Assembly (NCBI GenBank): GCA_028712885.1
Contig: JAQTPK010000026.1
Location: 1 to 39,233 of the forward strand
Reading direction: 5' to 3'
DNA: 39,233 bases
Source: Syntrophales bacterium
Lineage (GTDB): Bacteria; Desulfobacterota; Syntrophia; Syntrophales; UBA4778
Shown: piece by piece, positions 24,312 through 32,490 of the stretch
How the letters are laid out: each line of letters opens with the position of its first letter
How positions within the stretch are numbered: position 1 is the stretch's first letter
Made by a program: the position numbers and the translations under genes
Notes under the pieces: generated by a model
Told to the model about the DNA's origin: nothing
Database searches by the model: none
What the model saw: only the letters and a program-made list of their open reading frames with translations

Positions 24312-24507
24312 ATTCCCTCCTTCTAAGCGTAAGGTGTAAGGAGTAAGGGGTAAGGTGTTGCGAATATAAATTCCAAGCTCCAAGCACCAAATCCCAAATA
24401 GATCCATCCAAAACCGTGAGGCGTAAGGAGTGAGTCGTAAGGCGCAATGCGTAAAGCGTAAGGCGTGAAGGGGTTTACTAAGTATTTAACACCTTGCTCC
24501 TTACTGT
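24312..24507. repeat. Heptamer-repeat-filled spacer between korA and korB
   Basis: Nearly the whole 196-bp spacer is made of four blocks with a strict 7-bp register: taaggNg units (24323-24357), NNNccaa units (24370-24411), gtaaggc-type units (24416-24478), and acacctt/gctcctt units (24489-24519, running into the korA 3' end). The last block is roughly the reverse complement of the first, so the spacer could fold back on itself. Confidence 0.8.
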
Positions 24508-26136
24508 TTACACCTTACGAAAATAAGTTCGCATTTCATTGCACAGCTCGTTGACGGTAAAGCAGGTCCCGTCGTATTTCAGGATGCGCCCGGATACGGT
24601 TATGTCCAGTTCCCGCTTGAGAAGACTCGCGAACTGGCCGGTCGCATTGTTCTCTACGGCAACCACTTTCCTCCGATGCAGGCCGTACCTGTCGATCATG
24701 CCGGGAGTGAGTGGAAATACCTGTCCGAAGTGAAGACCTCCGACCCGGATTCCTTCTCCGCCGAGCCTCTCGACCGCTTCCTTGACAATGGGTCCGTTTG
24801 ATCCCCAGCAAACGAGGAAAACATCCGCATCGGCCTCTCCCATCGGGGTGGGGGCGATCGCCTCATCGCGGATCCCCCTGAATTTCGCGAGCCTCTTATC
24901 CACCATGCGGACGCGCAGGTTCAGGTCTTCCGTGATCGAACCCGATTCGTCATGCTCGTCGGAATCTACGCGCACGAGAGCGTCGCCGAGCCCGGGATAC
25001 GTAACAGGCGAGACTCCGTTTTCAGTAATGGCGTACCTGCGGTAATCGGAGCCGTATACATTGTATTCCCGAGCGATTATCCCCGTATCGAGAGGCTCTT
25101 CGATAATCTGCTGGGAGTCGGCGAAATACTGGTCCGAAAGAATGAAGACGGGGATCTGGAACCGGTCCGCCAGCTCGAAGCTCTTGCGGGCGAGCAGTAC
25201 GGCTTCCGCGGGGCTCCCCGGTGCGAATACTATCCGCGGGAATTCGCCGTGGCCGGCATGGAGGACGAAGTTGAGGTCGGCCTGTTCCGTCCGGGTGGGC
25301 AGTCCGGTGGACGGACCGGGGCGCTGGCCTACGATGATGACGACCGGCGTTTCCGTCATTCCGGAGAGAGAAACGGCCTCCTGCATCAGGGCGAAACCGC
25401 CGCCCGAGGTGGCGACCATTGATCGAAGTCCCGCATAAGAGGCCCCGAGGGCCATGTTCAGGGCCGCGATTTCATCTTCGGCCTGTTCGAAATGAACAGT
25501 CAATTCGAGGGCGGCCGCCGCGAAATATACCATTATGGAAGTGGAAGGGGTCATGGGGTAACCGGCCATGAACTGGCACCCGCCGAGGAGGGCGCCTATG
25601 GCGAGAGCCTGGTTTCCGTCAAGGCGGTAATGGTTGCCCGCCCGCGTGGACAGAGGGTATCTGTCCGCGACGTCCCATTTGTTCGCGAGGGAGAAACCGG
25701 TTCGCACCGGATCGAGAGAATCTCCTTCGATCCGGGCGATATCTCCGTCTCCGCATCCCATTGCGGACAGCACCACCCCGGAAAGGATTTCATTCGCCGC
25801 GGTGATGCGGCCGTATTTTTCCCTGGCCTGTTTGTTAAGCTCCTCCGTCATTTCCAGGGATATGAACAGCCCCCCCTTTTTCAAATCGGGCTTGTGTCTC
25901 TGCTCCGATTCCCGATCGAGAGCGACGACTATATCCCATCCGTCTCCGGAAAGCGCGTGGACGGGGTTCTCCGAAATCCTGAACATGTGGTAATTATGGC
26001 CGCCGCGCACCCGGGACATGTAGTTCTTTGTGGCAAAAAAGCGAAAACGGAGCTTCGAAAGGATATCGACCAGGGTATTTTCGAAAGACGCCAGTCCCTG
26101 TCCGGCTTCGCCTCCGATCAGAAGATTGAGCTCCAT
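24508..26136 (-). CDS. korA: 2-oxoacid:ferredoxin oxidoreductase, fused gamma-alpha subunit
   Basis: 542 aa. Residues 1-180 are the gamma domain (LLIGGEAGQGLAS, then YMSRVRGGHNYHMFRI). The rest is the alpha subunit: GNQALAIGALLGGCQFMAGYPMTPS, the VATSGGGFALMQEAVSL segment, and a domain III region with WGSNGPIVKEAVERL. The fusion order is that of KorAC-type enzymes. AAAGGAG precedes the ATG. It forms a complex with KorB. No delta (ferredoxin) subunit is nearby, so an external ferredoxin is expected. In syntrophs it would feed or drain low-potential electrons. Confidence 0.93.
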   Translation of the reverse strand: MELNLLIGGEAGQGLASFENTLVDILSKLRFRFFATKNYMSRVRGGHNYHMFRISENPVHALSGDGWDIVVALDRESEQRHKPDLKKGGLFISLEMTEELNKQAREKYGRITAANEILSGVVLSAMGCGDGDIARIEGDSLDPVRTGFSLANKWDVADRYPLSTRAGNHYRLDGNQALAIGALLGGCQFMAGYPMTPSTSIMVYFAAAALELTVHFEQAEDEIAALNMALGASYAGLRSMVATSGGGFALMQEAVSLSGMTETPVVIIVGQRPGPSTGLPTRTEQADLNFVLHAGHGEFPRIVFAPGSPAEAVLLARKSFELADRFQIPVFILSDQYFADSQQIIEEPLDTGIIAREYNVYGSDYRRYAITENGVSPVTYPGLGDALVRVDSDEHDESGSITEDLNLRVRMVDKRLAKFRGIRDEAIAPTPMGEADADVFLVCWGSNGPIVKEAVERLGGEGIRVGGLHFGQVFPLTPGMIDRYGLHRRKVVAVENNATGQFASLLKRELDITVSGRILKYDGTCFTVNELCNEMRTYFRKV

Positions 26137-26274
26137 GTCATTATCTCCTTTTTGTAGTTCACGTTCTCAGTTCCATAAGGGAAGAGTCTGCTTATTCTTT
26201 TGCCGCTTAGCTTTTATTCCATTCTGTGCTTGAGAACCAGCTGAGAACTGCGAACTAGTGTTGTGTCCTGAAAA
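26137..26274. other. Spacer upstream of korA with heptad-like inverted repeat
   Basis: The block near 26155-26171 (tagttcacgttctcag) is nearly the reverse complement of ctgagaa-ctgcgaa-cta (26241-26257), and the latter keeps the 7-bp period. No gene is seen; the korA ribosome site is at the left edge. Confidence 0.45.
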
Positions 26275-26338
26275 TGAGCTGAATAAATGTCATTTCGAGT
26301 AAAACGAGAAATATGACACTTATTTCAGAGACAGCTCA
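26275..26338. repeat. Palindromic hairpin element beside the bactofilin-like gene
   Basis: The left arm tgagctgaataaatgtcat (26275-26293) pairs with 26313-26338 with one five-base bulge, and the inside continues with ATTTC/GAAAT. It follows the stop codon of the minus-strand gene at 26341, so it may end that transcript. The core tgtcatttcgag...cgagaaat resembles a dispersed palindromic repeat type I know from many bacterial intergenic regions. Confidence 0.6.
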
Positions 26339-26340
26339 CT

Positions 26341-27186
26341 CTATATTTTCCGGTCTGGAAAGAGCAGTCCGGCGGTAAGCAAAACGGCGCCGCCGAAACC
26401 GAACAGGGCGGCAAGGAAGTTGACAGCCCATCCGAGGACGGGAATGAGGCCTATCATACCAAGGGCAATGACACCCCAGAATGTCTCCCAGACGATCGGC
26501 GGCTCGGTCTTGCGTACCGCCGCTGAGAGGCGCTTTCCGATCAGGCGCGCGGTCCCGATATAGCCCAGCAGAAAACCGGCGGAAACCAGAAAAATCTCGA
26601 CAGGTATAAGCAGAAGGCCGACGATGGTTATGGCAAGCAGTATTCCGAGGGGGACGATCAGCAGGGAGGCCCCCAGGCCGGAAAGAAAAGACCCGATCGG
26701 CCGGGCTTCGATCTTATCGGAAAGCGATCGGATGAGTCCGGGAAAGATTGCCGCAAAGATGACGGCCAGGACAATGAAGCCGGCAAACGTCAGAAGAGAC
26801 CAGATGCCGAGCAGCAGAAAAGGTCCGGTCCAGTCCCCGCCGGAAAAGGTTGTTATCAGGGTGTACAATCCCGGGAGGTTTACCTCGGTCAAATTTCCGT
26901 TCACGGCGGCTTCCTCGGATCCCTCAATAGCGCCGCCGATGGAGACGACGTTTCTGCCCACGACGGCCCTGTTCGTCAGGACAACGCTGCCGCCGATGGC
27001 GGTCACATCCCTTTCAACCGGGCCGTCCACGGTTATGTCCCCGGCGAAGACCACGGCATCCCTGATGTTCATTCCCTCTTCGATCATCAGATCGCTTCCG
27101 AATTTCACGATATCGCGGCTCTCGGCCGATGCCGATGAGGATATGAAGACAAGAAAAATAATTGCGAGCAGAACCCGCCCCTTCAT
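26341..27186 (-). CDS. Bactofilin-like polymer-forming membrane protein
   Basis: 281 aa. The signal peptide ends near SSASA (about 21). Residues 25-105 form short repeating strands (RDAVVFAGDITVDGPVERDV, TAIGGSVVLTNRAVVGRNVV, SIGGAIEG) of the bactofilin beta-helix type. The remainder (about 120-278) holds about five membrane helices. Similar proteins are annotated as polymer-forming cytoskeletal proteins, but here the beta-helix would lie outside the cytoplasm. Function unknown. Its 5' side is followed by the gaactct heptamer repeat. Confidence 0.78.
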   Translation of the reverse strand: MKGRVLLAIIFLVFISSSASAESRDIVKFGSDLMIEEGMNIRDAVVFAGDITVDGPVERDVTAIGGSVVLTNRAVVGRNVVSIGGAIEGSEEAAVNGNLTEVNLPGLYTLITTFSGGDWTGPFLLLGIWSLLTFAGFIVLAVIFAAIFPGLIRSLSDKIEARPIGSFLSGLGASLLIVPLGILLAITIVGLLLIPVEIFLVSAGFLLGYIGTARLIGKRLSAAVRKTEPPIVWETFWGVIALGMIGLIPVLGWAVNFLAALFGFGGAVLLTAGLLFPDRKI

Positions 27187-27200
27187 TCTATACCCCGGCT

Positions 27201-27270
27201 GAACTCTGAACTCTGAACTCTGAACTCTGAACTCTGAACTCTGAACTCTGAACTCTGAACTCTGAACTTA
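27201..27270. repeat. Heptamer tandem repeat gaactct, nine perfect copies
   Basis: Nine exact copies of gaactct and a partial tenth lie 15 bp upstream of the bactofilin-like gene's start, so between its promoter region and its ribosome site. It is the cleanest of the 7-bp repeats here. Copy number is likely to vary between strains by slippage. Confidence 0.95.
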
Positions 27271-27712
27271 TTTTACTATAGACGGCCGGTGTTCCGCAGT
27301 CAAGAACGGCCTCGCCGTTTAACGGTCCATTCAATCGAGTTTTGACTTGAATTCAGGACCAGATCTACTACCTTGTAAGAACCGGTAGACGAAAGCAGAA
27401 TCCGATATCCATTCGCTGAGGGATTTCTTTTGACGGACGGGATTAAACCGGTTGAGGCAGCGCCCGGCGACAATGAAAGAGCGCTGCAGAAAATGAGGGA
27501 AATAGCGGATGGCTTCCGGCTTCGGGCATGAGGCTTCGGGGCGGAAAATCGAAGTTGCGAATATGCGAGGTCGGGATTTTTGAAATTCAAGAGCAGAATT
27601 AAAGCAAGAATAGATATCCAGTGCGGAATTAACGATCTTGGAAACTAGGCAAAAAGCAACTGCAGCCGGAATTATCCAGATGCAACGCCCCCTTCGACGC
27701 GCTTGGAAATGC
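27271..27712. other. Gene-poor region, about 440 bp
   Basis: No believable gene. Minus-strand frames exist (27300-27590, 27331-27714) but look like low-complexity translation. A heptamer block (ggcttcc, ggcttcg, ggcatga, ggcttcg) occupies 27511-27538. The rest may be decayed sequence. Confidence 0.45.
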
Positions 27713-27840
27713 AAAAAACGGGTTCAAAAAGCCCAGATGCAAGGCGCGCGAGGTTCGAGCAGCGCAGCGTACTAATTACGTACGTGAGCAGCGAGAGCCG
27801 AAGCGCAACACCGCAGATGGGCGTTTTCAACCCGTTTTTT
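27713..27840. repeat. Large palindromic element (28-bp arms) after sufB
   Basis: The left arm 27713-27740 (starts aaaaaacgggttc) and right arm 27813-27840 (ends aacccgtttttt) are inverted repeats with 24 of 28 positions matching. The 72-bp centre is GC-rich with further partial complementarity around tacgtacgt. Each strand reads a stem ending in a T-run, so it can act as a two-way terminator; it abuts the sufB stop codon. It looks like a dispersed, MITE-like palindromic repeat, with no coding capacity. Confidence 0.75.
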
Positions 27841-29050
27841 ACATCATATCTTTATTGCTTTGCTCTACCGCCCTGTCTATCTCCGCCTTGAGCGGGGCCG
27901 GCAGTCCGGGGATATCGACGCTCATGAAGCCCCTCACGATGGTCGAAGTGGCTTCATCTTCGCTGAGACCGCGGGACATGAGGTACAGGATCTCCTCCTG
28001 CGCGATCTTTCCGACGGCGGCCTCGTGGGACATCTCCACTCCGTCCACCTTTCCCTGGAGCTCGGGTATGGCGTGAATGATCCCGCCTCTCAGAATGAGT
28101 CCGCGGCACTCGAGGTGAGCCCGGATTCCCGGCACTTCGCCGACAAGGTCGCCGCGGGAGACGATGGTCCCGCCGTTGCTGATGGCCCTGGCGATTATTT
28201 CGGCGCGGGTTTCCGCCGCGGAAAGAAAAATGCGGCCGCCTACGTCGAGGGTCGTTCCGGGGTTGCCCGCGAGCAGGCTGTAAAAGCGCGAGACCGCCCC
28301 CCTGCCGGTGAGGCGCGTGACAGGAAACATCTGGAGCGACTTGACCGGTTTCATGCAGATGTAATTGTTCAGAAAAAGGCCGCCCTCTTCCACAACGCCC
28401 ACTGAGCGCGGCCGGACCATCATTTCCTCCGCCCAATGGTGGATCATGGTGAAGCTCAGCTTGGCGTTCTTCTTGACGAAGAACTCGGAGATGCCTACGT
28501 GCAGTCCCCTTTTCAAGTGGGGCGAAGTCGCGCAGCCGGTGATCACATGAAGTTCCGAGTCCTCCTCGGCGATGATCAGGTTATGCACGTACTGGCTTAT
28601 GTTGTTCCTGTCCAGGTAAAGGCAGGCCTGAACGGGCAGAAAAACCCTGCTTCCGGGCAGCGCCCTGATCACGTAGCCGTCATGCAGATTCAGCTGCGCC
28701 CCCGCCGTGTATTTGTCCGCGTCCACGTTGACGAGTTTCCAGTAATAATCCCGCGCCCACTGGTGCTCTTCCAGGGCCTGCTTTATCGGCAGGACCAGGA
28801 GTCCGTCCTGGGATGAATGGGAATAAACCACCGCCGTATCTTTCTGTATGTACGTTCCCGACCGGCCTTCTTCGGAGGCGTCGACACCGGCCTGGAGCAT
28901 CCGCTCCCTGTCCTTCTCCGGGAGTTGGGATGGGGAATCCAGGCGGGGGATCCCGACAGGCTCCGCGTCAAAGGTTGTGAGGTCGATGTCCGGGCCGAGA
29001 GCCGCTTTCTTTTCTTTTGCCTGCTTTGCCTTTTCGTTCAGGTCGCGCAT
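27839..29050 (-). CDS. sufB: SufB-like Fe-S cluster scaffold protein
   Basis: 403 aa from the ATG at 29050 (GAGGAG upstream). It belongs to the SufB/SufD family: a right-handed beta-helix core (HVITGCATSPHLKRGLHVG, FVKKNAKLSFTMIHHWAEE) and the conserved C-terminal block RAHLECRGLILRGG, IHAIPEL, EMSHEAAVGKIAQEEILYLMSRGL. With the neighbouring SufC ATPase and no SufD or SufS, this matches the minimal SUF-like (SMS, SmsCB) systems of anaerobes and archaea. It assembles Fe-S clusters in the cytoplasm. Its start overlaps the sufC end by 13 bases. Confidence 0.92.
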   Translation of the reverse strand: MRDLNEKAKQAKEKKAALGPDIDLTTFDAEPVGIPRLDSPSQLPEKDRERMLQAGVDASEEGRSGTYIQKDTAVVYSHSSQDGLLVLPIKQALEEHQWARDYYWKLVNVDADKYTAGAQLNLHDGYVIRALPGSRVFLPVQACLYLDRNNISQYVHNLIIAEEDSELHVITGCATSPHLKRGLHVGISEFFVKKNAKLSFTMIHHWAEEMMVRPRSVGVVEEGGLFLNNYICMKPVKSLQMFPVTRLTGRGAVSRFYSLLAGNPGTTLDVGGRIFLSAAETRAEIIARAISNGGTIVSRGDLVGEVPGIRAHLECRGLILRGGIIHAIPELQGKVDGVEMSHEAAVGKIAQEEILYLMSRGLSEDEATSTIVRGFMSVDIPGLPAPLKAEIDRAVEQSNKDMM

Positions 29051-29799
29051 CTGACGCACTCCTCGTAGCCGATTCTTTTTATACACCGGAAGATTTCCTG
29101 GGGATTGCTCTTGCAGGAGAGCATGCCTTCATAGAGGACCTGTCCCTTGTCCGCAGTGACGTAATCCAGAATGAAACCGGTATGGGTGATGATCAGGCCC
29201 ATCTTCTTCCGCTCCTGCAGGGCCTTATTTCTCGGCTGGTTGGGGGACGTATGGACATGGATATCCCGCTCAAGCAGCTCGCTGATGGTATTGCCGATCA
29301 GGGAAATATTCTCCAGGTCCACTCCCGACTCCGGCTCGTCGAACAGCATCAGATCCGGGTTCTGCGCCATCAGCTGCAGCAGTTCCGAACGCTTGATCTC
29401 TCCGCCGGAAAAACCTGCGTTTATATCCCGGTCGAGGAAATCGGAAAATTTCATTTTTTCGGCCATTGCTTCCGCATCGGCCCCGTTGCGGGAGCAGATC
29501 CGCACCATTTGTCTCGTTTTGAGGCCGTGTATAGTGGGGGGCCGCTGGAAAGACATTCCTATGCCCAGGCGGGCGCGTTCGTTGATAGGCATGTGTGTAA
29601 TGTCGACACCCTTGAAGTAGATCTTTCCCCCTGTAACCCGGTATTGCGGATACCCCATAATCGTCATCAGGAGGGTCGTCTTGCCGGACCCGTTCGGTCC
29701 GAACAGGATATGCGTTTCGCCCGGAAATATCTCCAGGTCGATGTGCCGGAGGATCTCTTTGTCCCCCAGCGTTACCTTCAGGTCTTCGATTATAAGCAT
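29038..29799 (-). CDS. sufC: SufC-like ABC ATPase
   Basis: 253 aa from the ATG at 29799 (GAGAGGTG upstream). Walker A GPNGSGKTT (34-42), signature FSGGE (130-134), Walker B LMLFDEPESG (150-159); the SGGEIKRSE and DEPESGVDLE pattern is specific for SufC. A C-terminal tail with four Cys (CKSNPQEIFRC, ECVRC) is unlike classical SufC and recalls the SMS type. It drives conformational changes of the SufB scaffold. Confidence 0.93.
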   Translation of the reverse strand: MLIIEDLKVTLGDKEILRHIDLEIFPGETHILFGPNGSGKTTLLMTIMGYPQYRVTGGKIYFKGVDITHMPINERARLGIGMSFQRPPTIHGLKTRQMVRICSRNGADAEAMAEKMKFSDFLDRDINAGFSGGEIKRSELLQLMAQNPDLMLFDEPESGVDLENISLIGNTISELLERDIHVHTSPNQPRNKALQERKKMGLIITHTGFILDYVTADKGQVLYEGMLSCKSNPQEIFRCIKRIGYEECVRCAT

Positions 29800-30031
29800 A
29801 TGTTTCACCTCTCGGAAACTCTCCGGATTATCTATCACAAAACAGCGGAAAAGGCATCAATTCTCAGTGGCTGGGGAGCTTCCCGACATGTCCGGAAGGC
29901 CGGTTACCTGCGGTCTTTCCAGAAGAACGGCAGTATATGTCCTGGAAAACGCCGGGGTGATAAATTCGGAAATGTACGTGAAGGGCAGAATAATTTACTT
30001 TACTTCGAATAACTTCATTTGTCCATAAGCC
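29800..30031. other. Spacer between feoB and sufC, 232 bp
   Basis: No gene with a start codon. On the minus strand an open stretch without a start (about 29864-30001) encodes roughly 45 residues (LPFTYISEFITPAFSRTY ...); it may be a relic. No riboswitch or clear promoter is recognised. The two transcripts may still be linked. Confidence 0.4.
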
Positions 30032-32281
30032 TTACTGAAAGAGGAGGGAAGCCAAACGATAAGCCGCAAACCCGGCTGCGTAAGAGATCAGGAGCATTCC
30101 GGCAATCGTTCCGTAAAACCATTTCCGGTCTGTTACTTCCTGCCTCATGACGGCGAGGGTGGCGGCGCAGGGGACAAACAGCATCAGGACGACCAGAAAG
30201 GACAAGGCGGACGCAGGCGTAACGGCTTGGGCGAGCACCGTCCTCAGCCCCTCCCTGCCGACTCCGTAAAGAACGCCGAGAGAGGCTACCGCGTTTTCCT
30301 TGGCAATCAGGCTTGTAAAAAGGGCTACCAGCATCTTCCAGTCGAGGCCGATGGGGCTTCCGACAGGCTCGAGTATCTTTCCGATCCGTCCGAGAAAACT
30401 CTCTTCGATCCCCGGTCCGGGGAAGCTCGACAGCAGCCAGAGGGCGATCGAGACGGCCAGGATCACCGTTCCCGCCTTCCGGATGAAGGCGCAGGTCCGG
30501 CTCCAGACCGCCCGTCCTATCGTGCGGAGATCCGGCGGCTGGTAGAGGGGCAGTTCCATGATGAACGGCATGGATTCGCCCTTCAGCGCCCAGCGGCTGA
30601 TCAGGGTCCCGCCCAGCCCCAGGATGATGATATTGAGCGCTACCAGAGACCAGGAAATTATTCCTCCCTGCCGGCCGAAAACCGCCGCCGTCACGACGGC
30701 GAGGACGGCGAGCCGCGCCGTGCAGGGGACGAACGGCGCCAGTATGACGGTCAGAAGGCGGGCTTTCGGCGACTCCACTATCCGGGCGCCGAGGACCGCG
30801 GGCACGTTGCACCCGAATCCGAGGCACATCGGGATAAAACTCTTTCCGTGGAGGCCGACCAGGTGCATGAATCTGTCCATGACGAAGGCGGCGCGGGCCA
30901 TATATCCCACGTCCTCGAGAATCGCCAGTGCGGTGAAGAAGATAATGAGCACGGGAAGAAAGGTCAGGACCGAGCCGACTCCCGCAATAATGCCGTCCAG
31001 CAGGAGGCCCTTGAGCCAGGAGGGCGCCGCCCCCAGCGCTGATTCCGCGAGCCTGCTGATGTCGCTCAGCACGCTCTCGAGCAGGCTCTGGACGGGAAAG
31101 CCGATCCTGTAAGTGAGAAAGAAGACGACGGCAAGGATTCCGATCAGCGCGGGGATGCCGAAGAGGGGCCTCGTCAGGAACCGGTCTATCCGGTCGGTCT
31201 TGAGGACCTGCCCCCTTTTGAAGCGGCGGATGGACGCGCGGGTGACGTTCTCGATCCAGCCGTAGCGTCCGCCGACCACGGCCTGATGCGAGTCTTCATG
31301 CTTGATCAGGACGGACTGAATGCGGGACCATGCCTCGGGCGCAAGCACCTCTTCCATTTTTTTCGATACTTCCGCGTCCCCTTCCATGATCTTGGTCGTT
31401 ATCCAGGGGATCATGTAGGATCCGGGGAGCGCATCGCGAATCTCCCTGCTTATATCGAGAAAGACGTCCTCGTGGTCGCTCCTCACCTCCGGGATGTGCG
31501 GATGATAATCGAGCTTGCCTTCCGCCAGGCGGACGATATCGGTGACCAGCTCCCTGATGCCTGTATTTCTCTTTGCGACCATCGGGATGACGGGAATGCC
31601 GAGGGACTTCTGCAGCGCATTTATGTCCACGTGGATTCCCTGGGATTCCGCCAGGTCGATCATGTTCACGGCCACGATCACGGGAGGACCCAGCAGCAGG
31701 AGTTCCGAGAGGAGATAAAGGCTCCTTTCAAGGGCGGCGGCGTTGACGATCAGGACGATGACGTCGGGATATTCTCCGATAATGAAATCACGGGCCACCT
31801 TTTCTTCTTCGGAAAAGGCGGTCAGCCCGTACGTGCCGGGCAGGTCGACAATCCTGATCTCGCGGTCCCCCGAGACGTGGATTCCCTCTTTCTTCTCCAC
31901 CGTCTTTCCCGGCCAGTTTCCGACATGCTGGGAGAGTCCTGTCAGGATATTGAACACCGTAGATTTACCGACGTTAGGCTGTCCCAGAAGTGCGGCCAGA
32001 ATCCTTTCCGGCGGCTTTTCCGGTACTGCTGCTTCCGGCCGGCGCGACTTCGTCCGGAAGACGAGAATATGCTCCGCCTCTCCTCTCCCGAGCGCGACGC
32101 GGGTGTCGGAAACCAGCAGGATCAGCGGTCCCCTGCGGCTTCTCAGCACTTTTACGCCGGCGCCGACCGATATGCCCATCCCCGCAAAGCGGCTGGCCAG
32201 GGCCCTTCCGCCTGCGATGGAGTGAATAATCCCTTCTTCTTCTTCCCGCAGGTCCGTCACGGGGAGGATCTTTCCGTTCAC
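30032..32281 (-). CDS. feoB: Ferrous iron transporter, FeoA-FeoB fusion
   Basis: 749 aa from the GTG at 32281 (AGGGGGG upstream). An N-terminal FeoA/SH3-like domain (about 5-78) is fused to the G domain: G1 GQPNVGKST (100-108), the NWPGKTVEKKEG loop, G3 DLPG (146-149) and G4 NMID (206-209). The membrane part has Gate motifs with Cys (PMCLGFGCNVPAVLGAR, FVPCTARLAV, FVPCAATLAV). It imports Fe2+ under anoxic conditions. The gene lies on the same strand as sufCB, tying iron uptake to Fe-S assembly. Its start overlaps a 33-codon ORF by 4 bases. Confidence 0.94.
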   Translation of the reverse strand: MNGKILPVTDLREEEEGIIHSIAGGRALASRFAGMGISVGAGVKVLRSRRGPLILLVSDTRVALGRGEAEHILVFRTKSRRPEAAVPEKPPERILAALLGQPNVGKSTVFNILTGLSQHVGNWPGKTVEKKEGIHVSGDREIRIVDLPGTYGLTAFSEEEKVARDFIIGEYPDVIVLIVNAAALERSLYLLSELLLLGPPVIVAVNMIDLAESQGIHVDINALQKSLGIPVIPMVAKRNTGIRELVTDIVRLAEGKLDYHPHIPEVRSDHEDVFLDISREIRDALPGSYMIPWITTKIMEGDAEVSKKMEEVLAPEAWSRIQSVLIKHEDSHQAVVGGRYGWIENVTRASIRRFKRGQVLKTDRIDRFLTRPLFGIPALIGILAVVFFLTYRIGFPVQSLLESVLSDISRLAESALGAAPSWLKGLLLDGIIAGVGSVLTFLPVLIIFFTALAILEDVGYMARAAFVMDRFMHLVGLHGKSFIPMCLGFGCNVPAVLGARIVESPKARLLTVILAPFVPCTARLAVLAVVTAAVFGRQGGIISWSLVALNIIILGLGGTLISRWALKGESMPFIMELPLYQPPDLRTIGRAVWSRTCAFIRKAGTVILAVSIALWLLSSFPGPGIEESFLGRIGKILEPVGSPIGLDWKMLVALFTSLIAKENAVASLGVLYGVGREGLRTVLAQAVTPASALSFLVVLMLFVPCAATLAVMRQEVTDRKWFYGTIAGMLLISYAAGFAAYRLASLLFQ

Positions 32282-32379
32282 CTGCCCCCCTTCCGCGCTT
32301 CGATCCGGTCGAAGCACTTTACGAACCGCGCCATTTCCACAATATTGCTTATTTCGATCAGAAAAATTTCACGATCCAT
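32278..32379 (-). CDS. 33-residue ORF translationally coupled to feoAB
   Basis: ATG at 32379, with GGTGA five bases upstream. It encodes MDREIFLIEISNIVEMARFV and a basic tail (FDRIEARKGGR), and its TGA overlaps the feoB GTG (GTGA). The peptide is amphipathic, with one Cys and no membrane helix. It may be a leader or a real small protein of the Feo system; I do not recognise it. Confidence 0.5.
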   Translation of the reverse strand: MDREIFLIEISNIVEMARFVKCFDRIEARKGGR

Positions 32380-32449
32380 TTTTTCACCGGTTCGCTTTTA
32401 TCTTCATCCCGGACGAGACGCCGTCAGATGGATAAAGGCGCGGCCCATT

Positions 32450-32477
32450 ATTATTTCAGGGAGGATGCCAAAGTCAA
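32450..32477 (-). promoter_or_regulatory. Promoter candidate for the feo transcript
   Basis: On the minus strand TTGACT (complement of 32472-32477) is followed after 16 bases by AATAAT (complement of 32450-32455), good sigma-70 hexamers. It lies about 70 bp upstream of the small ORF. No clear Fur box was found. Confidence 0.45.
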
Positions 32478-32490
32478 TCCCGTTTTTCTT

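Noticed and set aside
24312-24407. N-terminal extension of KorB (LFGIWCLELGIYI...)
   Set aside because: It is translated heptamer repeat; the ATG at 24311 has a strong ribosome site and the family start.
24323-24478. CRISPR array
   Set aside because: Repeats are 7 bp in direct tandem without spacers and no cas gene is near.
27300-27714. Minus-strand frames of 96 and 127 residues
   Set aside because: Low-complexity content overlapping a heptamer block; no ribosome site or family match.
27713-27840. tRNA or structured ncRNA gene
   Set aside because: The fold is a single inverted repeat with T-runs at both ends; no T-loop or anticodon pattern.
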